The notes beneath the pieces were generated by a model, which was not told the DNA's origin, made no database searches, and saw nothing but the letters and a program-made list of their open reading frames with translations. A stretch of DNA of 64,000 bases. It comes from Eubacterium sp. (GTDB lineage Bacteria > Bacillota > Clostridia > Lachnospirales > Lachnospiraceae). Positions 18,084 to 30,049 of this stretch are shown here, piece by piece; position 1 is the stretch's first letter; each line of letters begins with the position of its first letter. The position numbers and the translations under genes were made by a program. The stretch spans positions 78,641 to 142,640 of the forward strand of contig JAFRGL010000008.1 of the NCBI GenBank assembly GCA_017433825.1. Reading direction: 5' to 3'.

Positions 18084-19016
18084 TTACTGTTTCTTCAGCG
18101 TTACAACCACATGTCTGTAGGGTTCGTTGCCTTCACTGTAAGTTTCGACATACTTGTTCGGCTGAATTGCAGAATGAATAATTCTTCTTTCGTAGGGATT
18201 CATGGGTTCAAGAACAACGCTTTTTCCGGTCTTCTTAACCTTGCTGGCAATATTTTTCGCCAGGTTTTCCAGCGTTTCTTTCCTTCTCTTCCTGTAATCC
18301 TCGGTATCCAGCTTCACCCGGACGTGGTCCTTGCTGTTTTTGTTGACCACAAGGCTGGTCAGATACTGAAGAGAATCCAGGGTCTGTCCCCTCTTGCCGA
18401 TGAGGACGCCCATGTCGTCACCTTCGAAATCAATGTTCAGACTTCCGTCCGTTTCATTGTATTCAAAGACAAATTCCGCTTCGATTTCCATTGCGGCAAA
18501 CACCTTCTCAAGGAAATCCTTCGCGTCTGCCTTCATCACCGCGATTTCTTCTTCCGTACGTACGGGAACCGGTTCTTCTTTTCTTTCCTTCTTCACCGGT
18601 TTTACGGCTTCTTTTGCCACATCAGGCTTTCTGTCGGCCTTCGGGCGCTTTTTATTCTTGCGGTTCTTTGATTTTTTGCCTGCAGGTTTTTCCGGCTTTG
18701 CTTCTTCGGCATACCGCACATTTTCGGCTTCTTCGGAATAACGTACATTGACGGTTTCTTCCGCCGCTTTTTCCGCTGCCTTTACCGCTTCCTTTGCTGC
18801 CTCTTTTTCTTTTTCCAGTTCAAGGAGGGCCATTTCCTCCTCATCAAGCAGCTTTTTAACTTTAATCACAGCCGGCTTGCTGCCGAATCCCAGAAAACCG
18901 CTGCTTCCTTCACTGATAATCTGAATTTCAAGACGGTCGCTGGAAACAGCCAGTTCAAGGCAGGCTTTTGTAATAGCATCTTCCACTGTTTTCGCGGAAA
19001 ATTCAATATAATCCAT
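18084..19016 (-). CDS. khpB: RNA-binding protein Jag/KhpB (Jag-N, KH, R3H)
   Basis: A 310-residue protein. The N-terminal Jag domain (residues 1-52) has the KKxKxxFLGxG-like segment GSSGFLGFGSKPAVIKVKK. A long Ala/Glu/Lys linker (about 55-160) follows, then a KH domain (DMGVLIGKRGQTLDSLQYL) and an R3H domain (MNPYERRIIHSAIQ). It is a KhpA partner affecting cell division and sRNA biology in other Firmicutes. It lies immediately downstream of yidC, as is usual (spoIIIJ-jag). The linker is highly charged and of low complexity. Confidence 0.93.
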   Translation of the reverse strand: MDYIEFSAKTVEDAITKACLELAVSSDRLEIQIISEGSSGFLGFGSKPAVIKVKKLLDEEEMALLELEKEKEAAKEAVKAAEKAAEETVNVRYSEEAENVRYAEEAKPEKPAGKKSKNRKNKKRPKADRKPDVAKEAVKPVKKERKEEPVPVRTEEEIAVMKADAKDFLEKVFAAMEIEAEFVFEYNETDGSLNIDFEGDDMGVLIGKRGQTLDSLQYLTSLVVNKNSKDHVRVKLDTEDYRKRRKETLENLAKNIASKVKKTGKSVVLEPMNPYERRIIHSAIQPNKYVETYSEGNEPYRHVVVTLKKQ

Positions 19017-19030
19017 ACTCTGACTCTTTC

Positions 19031-20311
19031 CTACTTCTTTTTCTTATTTTTCTTCTGTTCCTGAAGACGCCGTACCATGTTCGCCTTTGCGGTCAGGCTG
19101 TTGGGATCCGCATCCTTGGACGCGCTGTAATAATCGATTTCCCGGCCGTCATTGGTATATTTGGTAATCGTTGTTCTGGGAACATACTGCGTTGCCCGTT
19201 CGTTGATATTGTCTGTATGTTTTTTGTCTCTTTCCCTCGCCCTTGCGGCTTTTTCCTGCTTTTTGCTTATGTTGTCCTCAACTATCTTGTCCACATTCAG
19301 TTTCATCATACTTCGGTTTATGATGACCTGCTGGACACTTCGGACAACGGCACCCGCAATCCAGTAGACGCCGACACCGATAGACAGTGAAAAGCAGAAG
19401 ATTACGGAAAGGATGGGCATGAAATAGTTCATCATCTTCATGGTAGAGGCCATCTGGTCGCTGGAATTTGAACTGTTTGCCGCACCCGGGGTCAGCTTCA
19501 TGTTAATCCACTGCGTAAGGAAAGCCAGCACGGGAATCATAATCGCCAGGAATACAATCAGATACTGTCCTTCCGCTGCGCCGTTCTTGATCGTGTTGAT
19601 GGTTGACTCTGAAATATGCATTCCCAGGAAGGAAGATATCTTCTGTCCTTTTACGGCCACCTCGGCCATTTCAGCAGAAAATCCCGAGAATGCGGGAATA
19701 CTCTGGAATACCGTCCATTGCCGCGGACTCAGCATATACAACAGGTCCACGATATTGGTTCTTGTCAGATTTCCCGCCACATAATTCTGCAGTGTTCTGT
19801 TCAGCTGGTTGGTTTCGATAAAGTTGGTAATTGCCGCAACGCCGCCGGTGGTTGTATAAAGCTTATCCGCAAGTCCGGTGAAAATACTGCCTACCTTGTG
19901 GATATATCCGGGGATGTGGTAAATAACCTGGTATACAGAGAAAAGCAGGAGCAGCTGAATAATGGAGGGAAGGCAGCTTCCTGTGGGGGAAACGCCGTAC
20001 TTGTCATAAACCGCCATGGTTTCATTGTTCAGCTTCTGCTGGGATTCGGTATCCCTTCTTCCCATGTACTTCTTCTGGATTTCCCTGAGTTCGGGCTGGA
20101 TAAGGCCCTGCACCTTCATCAGTTTCTGCTGTTTTACCTGAATGGGCGTCATTATCAGGTATACAATAATCGTATAAATGATAATGCAGAGCGCGATGTT
20201 CTGAATGCCGACTTTCTCAAGAACGACATAGATGCCGTTCATCACCCAGCCCAGAAGCTCGGCGATCCAGCCTAAAATCGGCATTGTTGATTTACTTAAA
20301 AAAAGTAACAA
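19031..20311 (-). CDS. yidC: Membrane protein insertase YidC/OxaA/SpoIIIJ
   Basis: A 426-residue insertase with about five membrane helices: a first helix (about 10-35), the conserved IMTPIQVKQQKLMKVQGLIQPELREIQKKY hydrophilic-groove region and later helices including FMPILSVIFCFSLSIGVGVYWIAG. The C-terminal tail is Lys/Arg-rich, as needed for ribosome binding. The start is TTG at 20311: GGAGG lies about 10 bases upstream of it, whereas the first in-frame ATG (residue 10) is more than 35 bases from that site. No lipobox is seen near the N-terminus. Confidence 0.93.
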   Translation of the reverse strand: MLLFLSKSTMPILGWIAELLGWVMNGIYVVLEKVGIQNIALCIIIYTIIVYLIMTPIQVKQQKLMKVQGLIQPELREIQKKYMGRRDTESQQKLNNETMAVYDKYGVSPTGSCLPSIIQLLLLFSVYQVIYHIPGYIHKVGSIFTGLADKLYTTTGGVAAITNFIETNQLNRTLQNYVAGNLTRTNIVDLLYMLSPRQWTVFQSIPAFSGFSAEMAEVAVKGQKISSFLGMHISESTINTIKNGAAEGQYLIVFLAIMIPVLAFLTQWINMKLTPGAANSSNSSDQMASTMKMMNYFMPILSVIFCFSLSIGVGVYWIAGAVVRSVQQVIINRSMMKLNVDKIVEDNISKKQEKAARARERDKKHTDNINERATQYVPRTTITKYTNDGREIDYYSASKDADPNSLTAKANMVRRLQEQKKNKKKK

Positions 20312-20341
20312 GTCTGTTTTTCCTCCGAAAATAAGTATTGT

Positions 20342-20551
20342 TTACGGAACCGGGTCATACCCGCCCTTGGAAAACGGGTTGCATCTCAATATTCTCCAGG
20401 CTGCCAGTAAACTTCCTTTAAGTGCACCGTGCTTCTGAATCGCTTCGATAGCATACTGAGAACATGTTGGCGTATAAGGACAGTGAACACGTTTCAACGG
20501 TGACAGGAAAACCTGATAAAACCTTATCATTTTGATTAAAATAAACTTCAT
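20342..20551 (-). CDS. yidD: Membrane protein insertion efficiency factor YidD
   Basis: A 69-residue protein with the family core [31 protein letters not shown] and the ending [14 protein letters not shown]. The Cys residues ([10 protein letters not shown] and RCNP) are conserved. An amphipathic N-terminus attaches it to the membrane, and it aids YidC, whose gene is next. One base separates it from rnpA. Confidence 0.95.
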   Translation of the reverse strand: MKFILIKMIRFYQVFLSPLKRVHCPYTPTCSQYAIEAIQKHGALKGSLLAAWRILRCNPFSKGGYDPVP

Positions 20552-20552
20552 T

Positions 20553-20894
20553 TTATTCTCTTTTCAATAAACCGTGCATTTCAGACAGCCGGCAAATTGC
20601 ACGCTCGATCTCTAAATACGTACAGTCCTTAGCATTTGTCCTGGCCACAAAAATGCAGTCGTATCCGATATGAAATCTGTCTTCCGAAAGACGGTAGGCT
20701 TCCTTTACCAGACGGCGGACGCGGTGCCTTACCACGGAATTGCCGACCTTTTTGCTCACGGAAATGCCTATCCGGTTTTTTCCAAGGCTGTTTTCTTTCA
20801 CATACATTACAAGAAGACGGGTCGCAAAGGATTTTCCCGTTCGGTAAACCTTTTTGAAGTCTTCATTACTTTTCAGGCTTTCGGAATATTTCAT
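20553..20894 (-). CDS. rnpA: Ribonuclease P protein component
   Basis: A 113-residue basic protein with the RNR motif [31 protein letters not shown] that contacts RNase P RNA, and an N-terminal [10 protein letters not shown] element that binds the tRNA leader. It is downstream of rpmH in the conserved origin-proximal order. Confidence 0.97.
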   Translation of the reverse strand: MKYSESLKSNEDFKKVYRTGKSFATRLLVMYVKENSLGKNRIGISVSKKVGNSVVRHRVRRLVKEAYRLSEDRFHIGYDCIFVARTNAKDCTYLEIERAICRLSEMHGLLKRE

Positions 20895-20951
20895 ATCTTT
20901 CTTTCAGTAACGAAAAGACCACATTTTTATGCGGTCTTTGTATTCGTAGTC

Positions 20952-21086
20952 TTAAGCAGATAAAACTTTTCTTCCTTTTAATCTTCTGGCAGCTAAAACT
21001 TTTCTTCCGCCTTTTGTGCTCATTCTCTTTCTGAATCCGTGCACACGTGCCCTTGAAATCTTCTTGGGCTGAAATGTCATTTTCAT
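20952..21086 (-). CDS. rpmH: 50S ribosomal protein L34
   Basis: A 44-residue very basic protein ([18 protein letters not shown] start, [11 protein letters not shown] end) matching bacterial L34 over its whole length. The AAGGAGGAATGCTGGTT leader gives a strong site before the ATG at 21086. It is the first gene of the rpmH-rnpA-yidD-yidC-khpB unit. Confidence 0.97.
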   Translation of the reverse strand: MKMTFQPKKISRARVHGFRKRMSTKGGRKVLAARRLKGRKVLSA

Positions 21087-21169
21087 AACCAGCATTCCTC
21101 CTTTTATTTTTACCCCTTTGTTAAAAGGGACCGATGTTGCGTAACATATGTGAAAAAAATATCGCCTAT

Positions 21170-21198
21170 ATTATAATCATGCCCTTTTAAAGAGTCAA
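21170..21198 (-). promoter_or_regulatory. rpmH operon promoter
   Basis: On the minus strand TTGACT (21193-21198) and TATAAT (21170-21175) are 17 bases apart, about 84 bases before the rpmH start. Confidence 0.85.
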
Positions 21199-21254
21199 GG
21201 AAAATATTTCCATTATGTTACAGACAAATATTCATCCTTCTGTTGACATAATAA

Positions 21255-21456
21255 TTATCCACAAAATGTGGAAAACTTGTGGAAAATCATATTTTCTGTG
21301 AATAACCCTGTTTTTCCGGTTTGTTTCTTCCTTAATTATATATGCTGTGGAATTTCTGTCGAAAAATCTTTCCACTTTATCCACAAGGGACCGTATTCCG
21401 GTTTAAAATAATCATTTTCTGCGCTAAAATACCTTATATTCCCAAAGTTATCCACA
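21255..21456. other. oriC, rpmH-dnaA part: DnaA-box cluster
   Basis: Perfect DnaA boxes TTATCCACA occur at 21255-21263, 21377-21385 and 21448-21456. TGTGGAAAA-type boxes lie at 21267-21275 and 21278-21286, and TGTGAATAA at 21297-21305. Divergent rpmH and dnaA genes flank it, the usual Firmicutes origin. The last box lies directly upstream of the dnaA -35 box. Confidence 0.9.
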
Positions 21457-21463
21457 TTTTCAG

Positions 21464-21492
21464 TTGAATATGAAGCGTTTTTTTTATATAAT
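21464..21492 (+). promoter_or_regulatory. dnaA promoter
   Basis: TTGAAT (21464-21469) and TATAAT (21487-21492) are 17 bases apart. The DnaA box at 21448-21456 ends 7 bases before the -35, as expected for autoregulation. Confidence 0.8.
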
Positions 21493-21528
21493 ATATTAGG
21501 TTATGCTGATGAAAAATGAGGAGTTTAT

Positions 21529-22875
21529 ATGGACGTTATTAAAGAAAAATGGGAAGAAATCCTGGAAAGGGTACGGGTGGAATATGAGCTGACGGATGTT
21601 GCTTTCCGTACCTTTTTAAAACCCCTTACCATTTATAAAGCAGAAGACAGTACCATCACCATCCTGGTTCCCACGGAGCGTGTGGGTCTTGACTATACAA
21701 AAAGAAAATACAGCCTTCCCTTAAAGGTGATTATCGAGGAAATGACCGGCATTTCCTGTGAACTGGATTTTGTGGTTCCGGAGGACATTCAGCCTAAAAG
21801 CGAAACGGAACGTTTTGCCGCAAGCCACGTTATCTACGGACTGAATCCCAGGTATACCTTCAACACCTTTGTCGTGGGCAGCAACAATAAATTCGCGCAT
21901 GCGGCATCCCTGGCCGTGGCGGAAGCACCGGGAAAGATTTACAATCCCCTTTTCCTGTACGGCGGCGTCGGCCTGGGCAAAACGCATCTGATGCATTCCA
22001 TAGCCCATTATATCCTGGAAAACAATCCGCAGATGAATATCCTTTATGTAACCAGTGAGGAATTCACCAACGAAGTGGTGGAAGCAATCTTAAACGGCAG
22101 GAACGGCAACAACACGGCCATCAACAAATTCCGGGAGAAATACAGAAGCATCGACGTGCTCCTGGTTGACGATGTGCAGTTTATCATCGGCAAGGAAGCC
22201 ACGCAGGAGGAATTTTTCCACACCTTCAATTCCCTGCAGATGCAGGGCAAGCAGATTATACTTTCCTCTGACCGGCCGCCAAAGGATATGACCGTTCTGG
22301 ATGACCGTTTCAGGTCCCGCTTCGAGATGGGCCTGATGGCGGATATCCAGAAGCCGGATTACGAAACCAGGATCGCCATCCTGAAAAAGAAGCAGGAGCT
22401 GGACGGAAGATATGTGGATGACGAAGTCATTCATTATATTGCCACCAACATCAAGTCCAACATCCGTGAACTGGAAGGCTCCTTAAACCGGGTAATCGCC
22501 ATGGCGGATATTGAAAAAACGCCCCTTACCCTGGAACTTGCGCAGAAAGCCCTGGTGGATATCATATCCGAAAGGGAGAAGAAACAGGTAAGCGCCGAAG
22601 AAATCATCAAAGCGGTGGCGGAAATGTATGACGTTACCGTGGAAGATATCAAAGGCAGCAAGAGAGACAGCAAAACAGCCACCCCCAGGCAGATAGCCAT
22701 GTACCTGATAAGGGAAATGACAGGCGCCACCCAGGAAGCCATCGGACAGATGATGGGCGGAAGACACCATACCACAGTCATCAACGCGCTGGAAAAGGTG
22801 GAAAGTGCGAAATCTTCCTCTCCGGACGTGGCCGAAGCGCTTGAAGCCTTAAGGAACAGGCTGACCGGCAGATAA
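21529..22875 (+). CDS. dnaA: Chromosomal replication initiator protein DnaA
   Basis: A 448-residue AAA+ initiator. Domain I is at about 1-80. The AAA+ domain has Walker A GGVGLGKTHL and Walker B LLVDDVQF, with sensor residues in SSDRPPKDM. Domain IV is the DNA-binding part with the signature MGGRHHTTVINALEK. The linker is short. A GAGGAG site lies upstream of the ATG. It is flanked by DnaA-box clusters on both sides. Confidence 0.98.
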   Translation: MDVIKEKWEEILERVRVEYELTDVAFRTFLKPLTIYKAEDSTITILVPTERVGLDYTKRKYSLPLKVIIEEMTGISCELDFVVPEDIQPKSETERFAASHVIYGLNPRYTFNTFVVGSNNKFAHAASLAVAEAPGKIYNPLFLYGGVGLGKTHLMHSIAHYILENNPQMNILYVTSEEFTNEVVEAILNGRNGNNTAINKFREKYRSIDVLLVDDVQFIIGKEATQEEFFHTFNSLQMQGKQIILSSDRPPKDMTVLDDRFRSRFEMGLMADIQKPDYETRIAILKKKQELDGRYVDDEVIHYIATNIKSNIRELEGSLNRVIAMADIEKTPLTLELAQKALVDIISEREKKQVSAEEIIKAVAEMYDVTVEDIKGSKRDSKTATPRQIAMYLIREMTGATQEAIGQMMGGRHHTTVINALEKVESAKSSSPDVAEALEALRNRLTGR

Positions 22876-22876
22876 A

Positions 22877-23129
22877 ATATCCACAAATTTTGTGGAATCC
22901 ACGTGGAAAACCGGTGCAAAACTTTTATCCTCAGATTTGTCAACAGACATCCACAGACTTTCAACATGATTTTCACAGAAATCCGCAAAGCTTTGTGAAG
23001 GGACCGGGTAAAGCATACGCCTGAAAATCTGCGTTTATCCACATTTCCACACCTTCTAAGAAGAAGGATCCTGATTAATTTATTATTTATTTCTTTCATT
23101 TTTGGCAAAACCGAAAGGAGTTATCCACA
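22877..23129. other. oriC, dnaA-dnaN part: DnaA boxes and AT-rich putative unwinding element
   Basis: Box-like sites are ATATCCACA (22877-22885), an opposed TGTGGAATC (22891 on) and ACATCCACA (22947-22955). Perfect TTATCCACA sites lie at 23035-23043 and 23121-23129. The AT-only to AT-rich stretch at about 23074-23103, shortly after the box at 23035, is the best candidate for the DNA unwinding element. That role is inferred from position. Confidence 0.75.
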
Positions 23130-24229
23130 TGAAGCTGATTTTTTCAAAAACCGATCTGATGAAGAGCATCAACATTGCCTTAAGGGCAGTCTCCTCCAAG
23201 ACGACGGTTCCCATCCTGAAAAATATACTGATCGATGCCAGAGGCGATGAGATCAAATTTCTGACAAATGACATGGAACTGGCCATCGAGACCAGGGTTT
23301 TAGGCAGCATTATAGAAAAAGGCATGATTGCCATCGAAGCAAGGACATTTTCAGAAGTGGTAAGGAAACTTCCGGACGGTTTAATTTCCATCGAGACAAA
23401 TGAAAGAATGGTGGCAACCATTACCTGTGAAAAAATCATTTTCACGCTTCCGGGTCTTGACGGGGATGATTTCCCGGAAATGCCGCAGATTTCCAGGGAT
23501 TATTCCCTCGGAATTTCCCAGTTTACCTTAAAGGAAATGATCCGCCAGACCATTTTCTCCCTGAACATGAACGAAAACAACAAGCTGATGACAGGCGAGC
23601 TGTTCGAGATCAAGGACAACGCCCTTCGGATGATCGCCCTTGACGGCCACCGGATCGCCATCCGGAAGCTGGCCCTTGGCGGAAACTATGAGAACAGGAA
23701 ATGCATCATTCCCGGCAAAACCTTAAATGAAATCTCCAGGATCCTTTCCGACAACCTGGAAGACCAGGTGGAAATCTATCTTTCCGATAACCACGTGCTT
23801 TTCCTGTTTGACGAAACAAGCGTTTATACCAGGCTGGTGGACGGGGAATATTTCCGTATCGACAACATGATCTCCAGGGAATACCAGACCAGCGTGGTGG
23901 TAAACAGGAAAGAATTTATCAACTGTCTTGACCGTTCCGGGCTTCTGATCAAGGAAGGAGACAACCGTCCGATCATTTTGAATATCATCGACGGTTTTAT
24001 CGAGCTTAACATCCAGTCTTCCTACGGTTCCTTAAGCGAAGATATCGACGTGGAAAAGGAAGGAAAGGATTTAAAGATCGGCTTCAACCCGAAATTTGTG
24101 GGCGACGCCCTGAAGGTTATCGATGAAGACGATGTGCATATTTATTTCGTAAACGGCAAGGCGCCCGGTTATATCAAGGACGAAGAAGAGAATTATATTT
24201 ACATGATCCTGCCGGTGAATGTGCTGTAA
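23129..24229 (+). CDS. dnaN: DNA polymerase III beta subunit (sliding clamp)
   Basis: A 366-residue clamp with three repeated domains; the N-terminus MKLIFSKTDLMKSINIALRAV and the C-terminus YIYMILPVNVL are typical. ATG at 23129 is chosen because AAGGAG (23115-23120) lies 8 bases upstream; an in-frame TTG at 23102 would add nine residues without homology and has no site. The start codon overlaps a DnaA box (TTATCCACA at 23121-23129). It is followed after 12 bases by yaaA. Confidence 0.97.
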   Translation: MKLIFSKTDLMKSINIALRAVSSKTTVPILKNILIDARGDEIKFLTNDMELAIETRVLGSIIEKGMIAIEARTFSEVVRKLPDGLISIETNERMVATITCEKIIFTLPGLDGDDFPEMPQISRDYSLGISQFTLKEMIRQTIFSLNMNENNKLMTGELFEIKDNALRMIALDGHRIAIRKLALGGNYENRKCIIPGKTLNEISRILSDNLEDQVEIYLSDNHVLFLFDETSVYTRLVDGEYFRIDNMISREYQTSVVVNRKEFINCLDRSGLLIKEGDNRPIILNIIDGFIELNIQSSYGSLSEDIDVEKEGKDLKIGFNPKFVGDALKVIDEDDVHIYFVNGKAPGYIKDEEENYIYMILPVNVL

Positions 24230-24241
24230 CAGGGAGAGTAA

Positions 24242-24454
24242 ATGAGAGAAATCCAGATTAAAGACGAGTTTATCAAGCTGGGCCAGGCAATGAAGCTGGC
24301 CAGTCTGGTCTCCTCGGGGGTGGATGCCAAATTTATCATCACGGACGGTTACGTGAAGGTGAACGGCGAAGTGGAGACCAGGAGAGGAAGAAAGCTGTAT
24401 CCCGGGGATGTTTTTTCTTACGAAGGGGAAGAAGTTAAGGTTGTATGTGGGTAG
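24242..24454 (+). CDS. yaaA: S4-domain RNA-binding protein YaaA
   Basis: A 70-residue protein made of one S4 RNA-binding domain (FIKLGQAMKLASLVSSGVDAKFIITDG, then VKVNGEVETRRGRKLYPGD). It is the usual small gene between dnaN and recF in Firmicutes, implicated in ribosome assembly. It overlaps recF by 10 bases. Confidence 0.93.
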   Translation: MREIQIKDEFIKLGQAMKLASLVSSGVDAKFIITDGYVKVNGEVETRRGRKLYPGDVFSYEGEEVKVVCG

Positions 24455-25524
24455 ATACCGTTAAATTAAAGGATTTCAGGAACTATAAGGAATGTTCCCT
24501 GACCTTTGATGAAAATGTAACTTTTTTATACGGTGAAAACGGACAGGGGAAGACAAATATTCTGGAAGCTTTGTATCTTTGCTCCACGACAAAATCCCAC
24601 AGGGGGGCAAAGGAAAAGGATCTGATCCGGTTCGGCTGCGAGGAAGCCCATATAAAGACGGAGTTCATCAAAAACACCGGCCGGCATTATATCGATTACC
24701 ATGTCCGTAAAAATGACAAAAGAGGCGTGGCCATCGACGGCATGCCGGTGAAGAAGGCATCCGATTTCTACGGCTTTTTAAAAGCGGTCATGTTTTCCCC
24801 GGAAGATCTGATGATTGTAAAAAGCGGGCCGGCGGAACGCCGGAAATATCTGGACAGGGAAATCTCCCAGACCAGCGGCTATTACATGAAGGCCCTGTCG
24901 AATTACAATCACGTGCTTCTGCAGAGAAACAAGCTGCTGAAGGATATTTACAATGATTCTTCCCTGAAAACCACACTGGATGTCTGGGACGACCAGCTGG
25001 TATTTTACGGGGAACTGGTGATTAACCAGCGCAGGGAATTCATAAAAACCCTGCAGGAAATCCTAAAGCCCGTGCATAAGACTATTTCAGGGGGAAAGGA
25101 AGATATCCGGATTGTGTACCAGCCCAATGCGGGCGTGGATTATTTCAGGGATATTTTAAGGAAAAACAGGGAACGGGATATCATTAACGCGTCCACCACC
25201 AGCGGACCGCACCGGGATGATTTCTCCATTATGATTAACGGTTATGACTGCAGAAGCTTCGGGTCCCAGGGACAGATTCGCAGTGCAGCCCTTTCCCTGA
25301 AAATGGCGGAGATAAGGATTCTGAAAAACGTCACCCATGAAACGCCGGTACTGCTTTTGGATGATGTGCTTTCGGAGCTTGACGGAATCCGCCAGGAGTG
25401 CCTGCTTTCCGAGATTAAAGGCGTCCAGACCATTATGACCGGCGCGGGCATAGATGAATATATCAGAGACAATATCAGAATAGACAAAGTTTATTATATC
25501 AAGGACGGCACGGCCGCCTGCTGA
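24445..25524 (+). CDS. recF: DNA replication and repair protein RecF
   Basis: A 359-residue SMC-like ATPase with Walker A GENGQGKT (about residues 31-38), signature SQGQIRSAALSLKMAE and Walker B PVLLLDDVLSELD. It loads RecA on gapped DNA with RecO and RecR. The ATG lies inside the end of yaaA, so expression is translationally coupled. Confidence 0.96.
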   Translation: MWVDTVKLKDFRNYKECSLTFDENVTFLYGENGQGKTNILEALYLCSTTKSHRGAKEKDLIRFGCEEAHIKTEFIKNTGRHYIDYHVRKNDKRGVAIDGMPVKKASDFYGFLKAVMFSPEDLMIVKSGPAERRKYLDREISQTSGYYMKALSNYNHVLLQRNKLLKDIYNDSSLKTTLDVWDDQLVFYGELVINQRREFIKTLQEILKPVHKTISGGKEDIRIVYQPNAGVDYFRDILRKNRERDIINASTTSGPHRDDFSIMINGYDCRSFGSQGQIRSAALSLKMAEIRILKNVTHETPVLLLDDVLSELDGIRQECLLSEIKGVQTIMTGAGIDEYIRDNIRIDKVYYIKDGTAAC

Positions 25525-25531
25525 AACTTAA

Positions 25532-27490
<1,959 letters not shown>

Positions 27491-27511
27491 TGACCTTTAC
27501 AGGGAGAAAAT

Positions 27512-29986
27512 ATGGACGATACAGTATTTGACAGAATTCAGGAAGTGGATTTGAAACGGAAAATGGAGGATTCCTACATAGACTATGCCATGAGCGTTAT
27601 TGCCTCCAGAGCATTGCCTGATGTAAGAGACGGCTTAAAACCCGTTCAGAGAAGAATTCTGTTCTCCATGATCGAATTGAACAACGGTCCGGACAAGCCG
27701 CACAGGAAATGCGCCCGAATCGTCGGCGATACCATGGGTAAATATCATCCCCACGGGGACAGCTCCATCTACGGCGCCCTCGTTAATATGGCCCAGGACT
27801 GGTCCACCAGGTATCCTCTGGTGGACGGCCACGGCAATTTCGGCAGCGTGGACGGAGACGGCGCGGCAGCCATGCGTTATACGGAAGCCAGGCTTTCGAA
27901 AATTGCCATGGAAATGCTGGCCGACATCAATAAAAACACCGTGGAATTTGTGCCGAACTTCGACGATACGGAAAAAGAACCTTCGATTCTTCCCTCCCGT
28001 TATCCGAATCTTCTGGTAAACGGCACTTCCGGCATCGCGGTAGGCATGGCGACCAACATCCCGCCCCACAATTTACGTGAAGTGATTGCCGCCGTGGTGA
28101 AAATCATCGACAACCAGGTAACTGAAGGCCGGGAAACCACGCTGGATGAAATCTGCCAGATTATCAAAGGGCCGGATTTCCCCACTGGCGCGGAGATTTT
28201 AGGCACAGCCGGCATCCGGGAAGCCTATACAAAAGGCCGCGGCAAAATTTATGTCAGGGGCGTTTCCGACATCGAAACCCTGCCCTCCGGCAAGCAGCAG
28301 ATTATTATCACCGAGCTGCCCTATATGGTAAATAAAGCTAGGCTTATCGAGAAAATGGCGGAGTTGGTGAAGGACAAGAAAATTGACGGCATCACCGGCC
28401 TGAACGACCATTCCAACCGGGAAGGCATGCGCATCTGCATTGAGCTTCGGAAAGACGCAAATGCCAACGTTATCCTGAACCAGCTTTACCGGCACACCCA
28501 GCTGCAGGATACCTTCGGCGTCATCATGCTGGCGCTGGTGGACGGCCAGCCCAAGGTCATGAACCTTCTGGAAATGCTGCAGTATTACCTGAAGCACCAG
28601 GAAGACGTGGTTACCGGCCGTACAAAATACGATCTGAACAAGGCGGAAGAAAGAGCCCATATTTTAAGCGGCCTTTTGAAAGCCCTGGACCATATCGATG
28701 AAATCATCCGGATTATCCGGGCTTCGGAAAACACCCAGAAGGCCAAGGAAAACCTGATTGCGGCCTTCGGTTTCTCTGACGCCCAGGCCCAGGCCATTGT
28801 GGACATGCGTCTGCGTGCGCTGACCGGACTGGAAAGGGAGAAGCTTCAGACGGAATTTGCCGAGCTGGAAGTGAAAATCCAGGAATACAAAGCCATTCTG
28901 GCGGACAGAAACCTGCTTTTAAACGTTATCAAGACCGAAATTTCCGAAATCGCGGACAAATACGGCGACGACAGGCGGACGAAGATAGGCATCGGTTCCT
29001 TCGACATGATTGATGAAGACCTGATTCCCAGGACCGAGGACGTGGTTGCCATGACAGGCCTTGGCTATATCAAGCGTATGACGCCTGATAATTTCCGCAT
29101 CCAGAACAGGGGCGGCAAGGGCATCAAGGGCATGCAGACCATCGAAGACGATACCATCCGGGAAATGTTCCTGACCAGCAGCCACAACTACCTGCTGTTC
29201 TTCACAAATACCGGCAGAATGTACAGAATGAAGGCTTACGAGATTCCGGAAGCGAGCCGGACGGCCCGCGGTACGGCCATCGTAAACCTCCTGCACCTGC
29301 AGGGCGACGAGCGGATAACCGCGGTTATCCCCGTGGCGGAATTTACGGACGATCAGTATCTGTTCATGGCGACAAAGAAGGGCGTGGTGAAGAAGACGCC
29401 TCTCATGAGCTTTGTCAATGTGAGAAAGGTCGGCATCAACGCCCTGAACCTGAATGAAGGCGACGAGCTTATCGAGGTCAGAAATACCGATGGAAATGAC
29501 AATATCATCCTGGTCACGGCAAAAGGCATGTGCGTCCGGTTCAATGAAAGTGACGTGCGCAGCATGGGCCGTACTTCCACCGGTGTACGCGGTATTATGC
29601 TTTCGAAGGACGATGAAGTCATCGGCATGCAGAAGGATGAAGACGGTTCCGCCATGCTTTTCGTAACGGAAAACGGCATGGGCAAACGGACCAGGAATGA
29701 TGACTTCACCCTGCATCACCGCGGCGGCAAAGGCATGAAGGCCTATAAGATAAATGCCAAAACCGGCCGGATTGTGGCATTTAAGGGAGTGGAAGACGAG
29801 CATGATATCATGCTGATTACCTCCGCCGGAACCGTTATCCGTATCAAATGTTCGGATATTTCCATCCTCGGAAGAGATACCAGCGGCGTGAAGCTGATGA
29901 ACCTGGAGGAAGGCATCCGCGTGGCATCCGTGGCCCGCGTTCCCCATCAGGAGGAAGAAGAGGAAGCCGGAACAGAAGAGGAATAA
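27512..29986 (+). CDS. gyrA: DNA gyrase subunit A
   Basis: An 824-residue gyrase breakage-reunion subunit. The quinolone region is [17 protein letters not shown], with Ser84 equivalent to E. coli Ser83 and Gly88 at the position of Asp87. The catalytic Tyr is Tyr123 in [11 protein letters not shown]. The C-terminal beta-pinwheel carries the GyrA box [10 protein letters not shown], which marks gyrase rather than topoisomerase IV. The tail is acidic ([11 protein letters not shown]). Confidence 0.98.
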   Translation: MDDTVFDRIQEVDLKRKMEDSYIDYAMSVIASRALPDVRDGLKPVQRRILFSMIELNNGPDKPHRKCARIVGDTMGKYHPHGDSSIYGALVNMAQDWSTRYPLVDGHGNFGSVDGDGAAAMRYTEARLSKIAMEMLADINKNTVEFVPNFDDTEKEPSILPSRYPNLLVNGTSGIAVGMATNIPPHNLREVIAAVVKIIDNQVTEGRETTLDEICQIIKGPDFPTGAEILGTAGIREAYTKGRGKIYVRGVSDIETLPSGKQQIIITELPYMVNKARLIEKMAELVKDKKIDGITGLNDHSNREGMRICIELRKDANANVILNQLYRHTQLQDTFGVIMLALVDGQPKVMNLLEMLQYYLKHQEDVVTGRTKYDLNKAEERAHILSGLLKALDHIDEIIRIIRASENTQKAKENLIAAFGFSDAQAQAIVDMRLRALTGLEREKLQTEFAELEVKIQEYKAILADRNLLLNVIKTEISEIADKYGDDRRTKIGIGSFDMIDEDLIPRTEDVVAMTGLGYIKRMTPDNFRIQNRGGKGIKGMQTIEDDTIREMFLTSSHNYLLFFTNTGRMYRMKAYEIPEASRTARGTAIVNLLHLQGDERITAVIPVAEFTDDQYLFMATKKGVVKKTPLMSFVNVRKVGINALNLNEGDELIEVRNTDGNDNIILVTAKGMCVRFNESDVRSMGRTSTGVRGIMLSKDDEVIGMQKDEDGSAMLFVTENGMGKRTRNDDFTLHHRGGKGMKAYKINAKTGRIVAFKGVEDEHDIMLITSAGTVIRIKCSDISILGRDTSGVKLMNLEEGIRVASVARVPHQEEEEEAGTEEE

Positions 29987-29995
29987 TTCAAATAC

Positions 29996-30039
29996 AAAGC
30001 CGCCGGCGGCAGCAGTCCGCTTTCGCCGGCAGCGGCTTT
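29996..30039 (+). terminator. Terminator-like hairpin after gyrA
   Basis: A long GC-rich stem begins AAAGCCGC and ends GCGGCTTT. There is no clear T-run after it, so termination may be weak. Confidence 0.5.
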
Positions 30040-30049
30040 AAGATAATTA

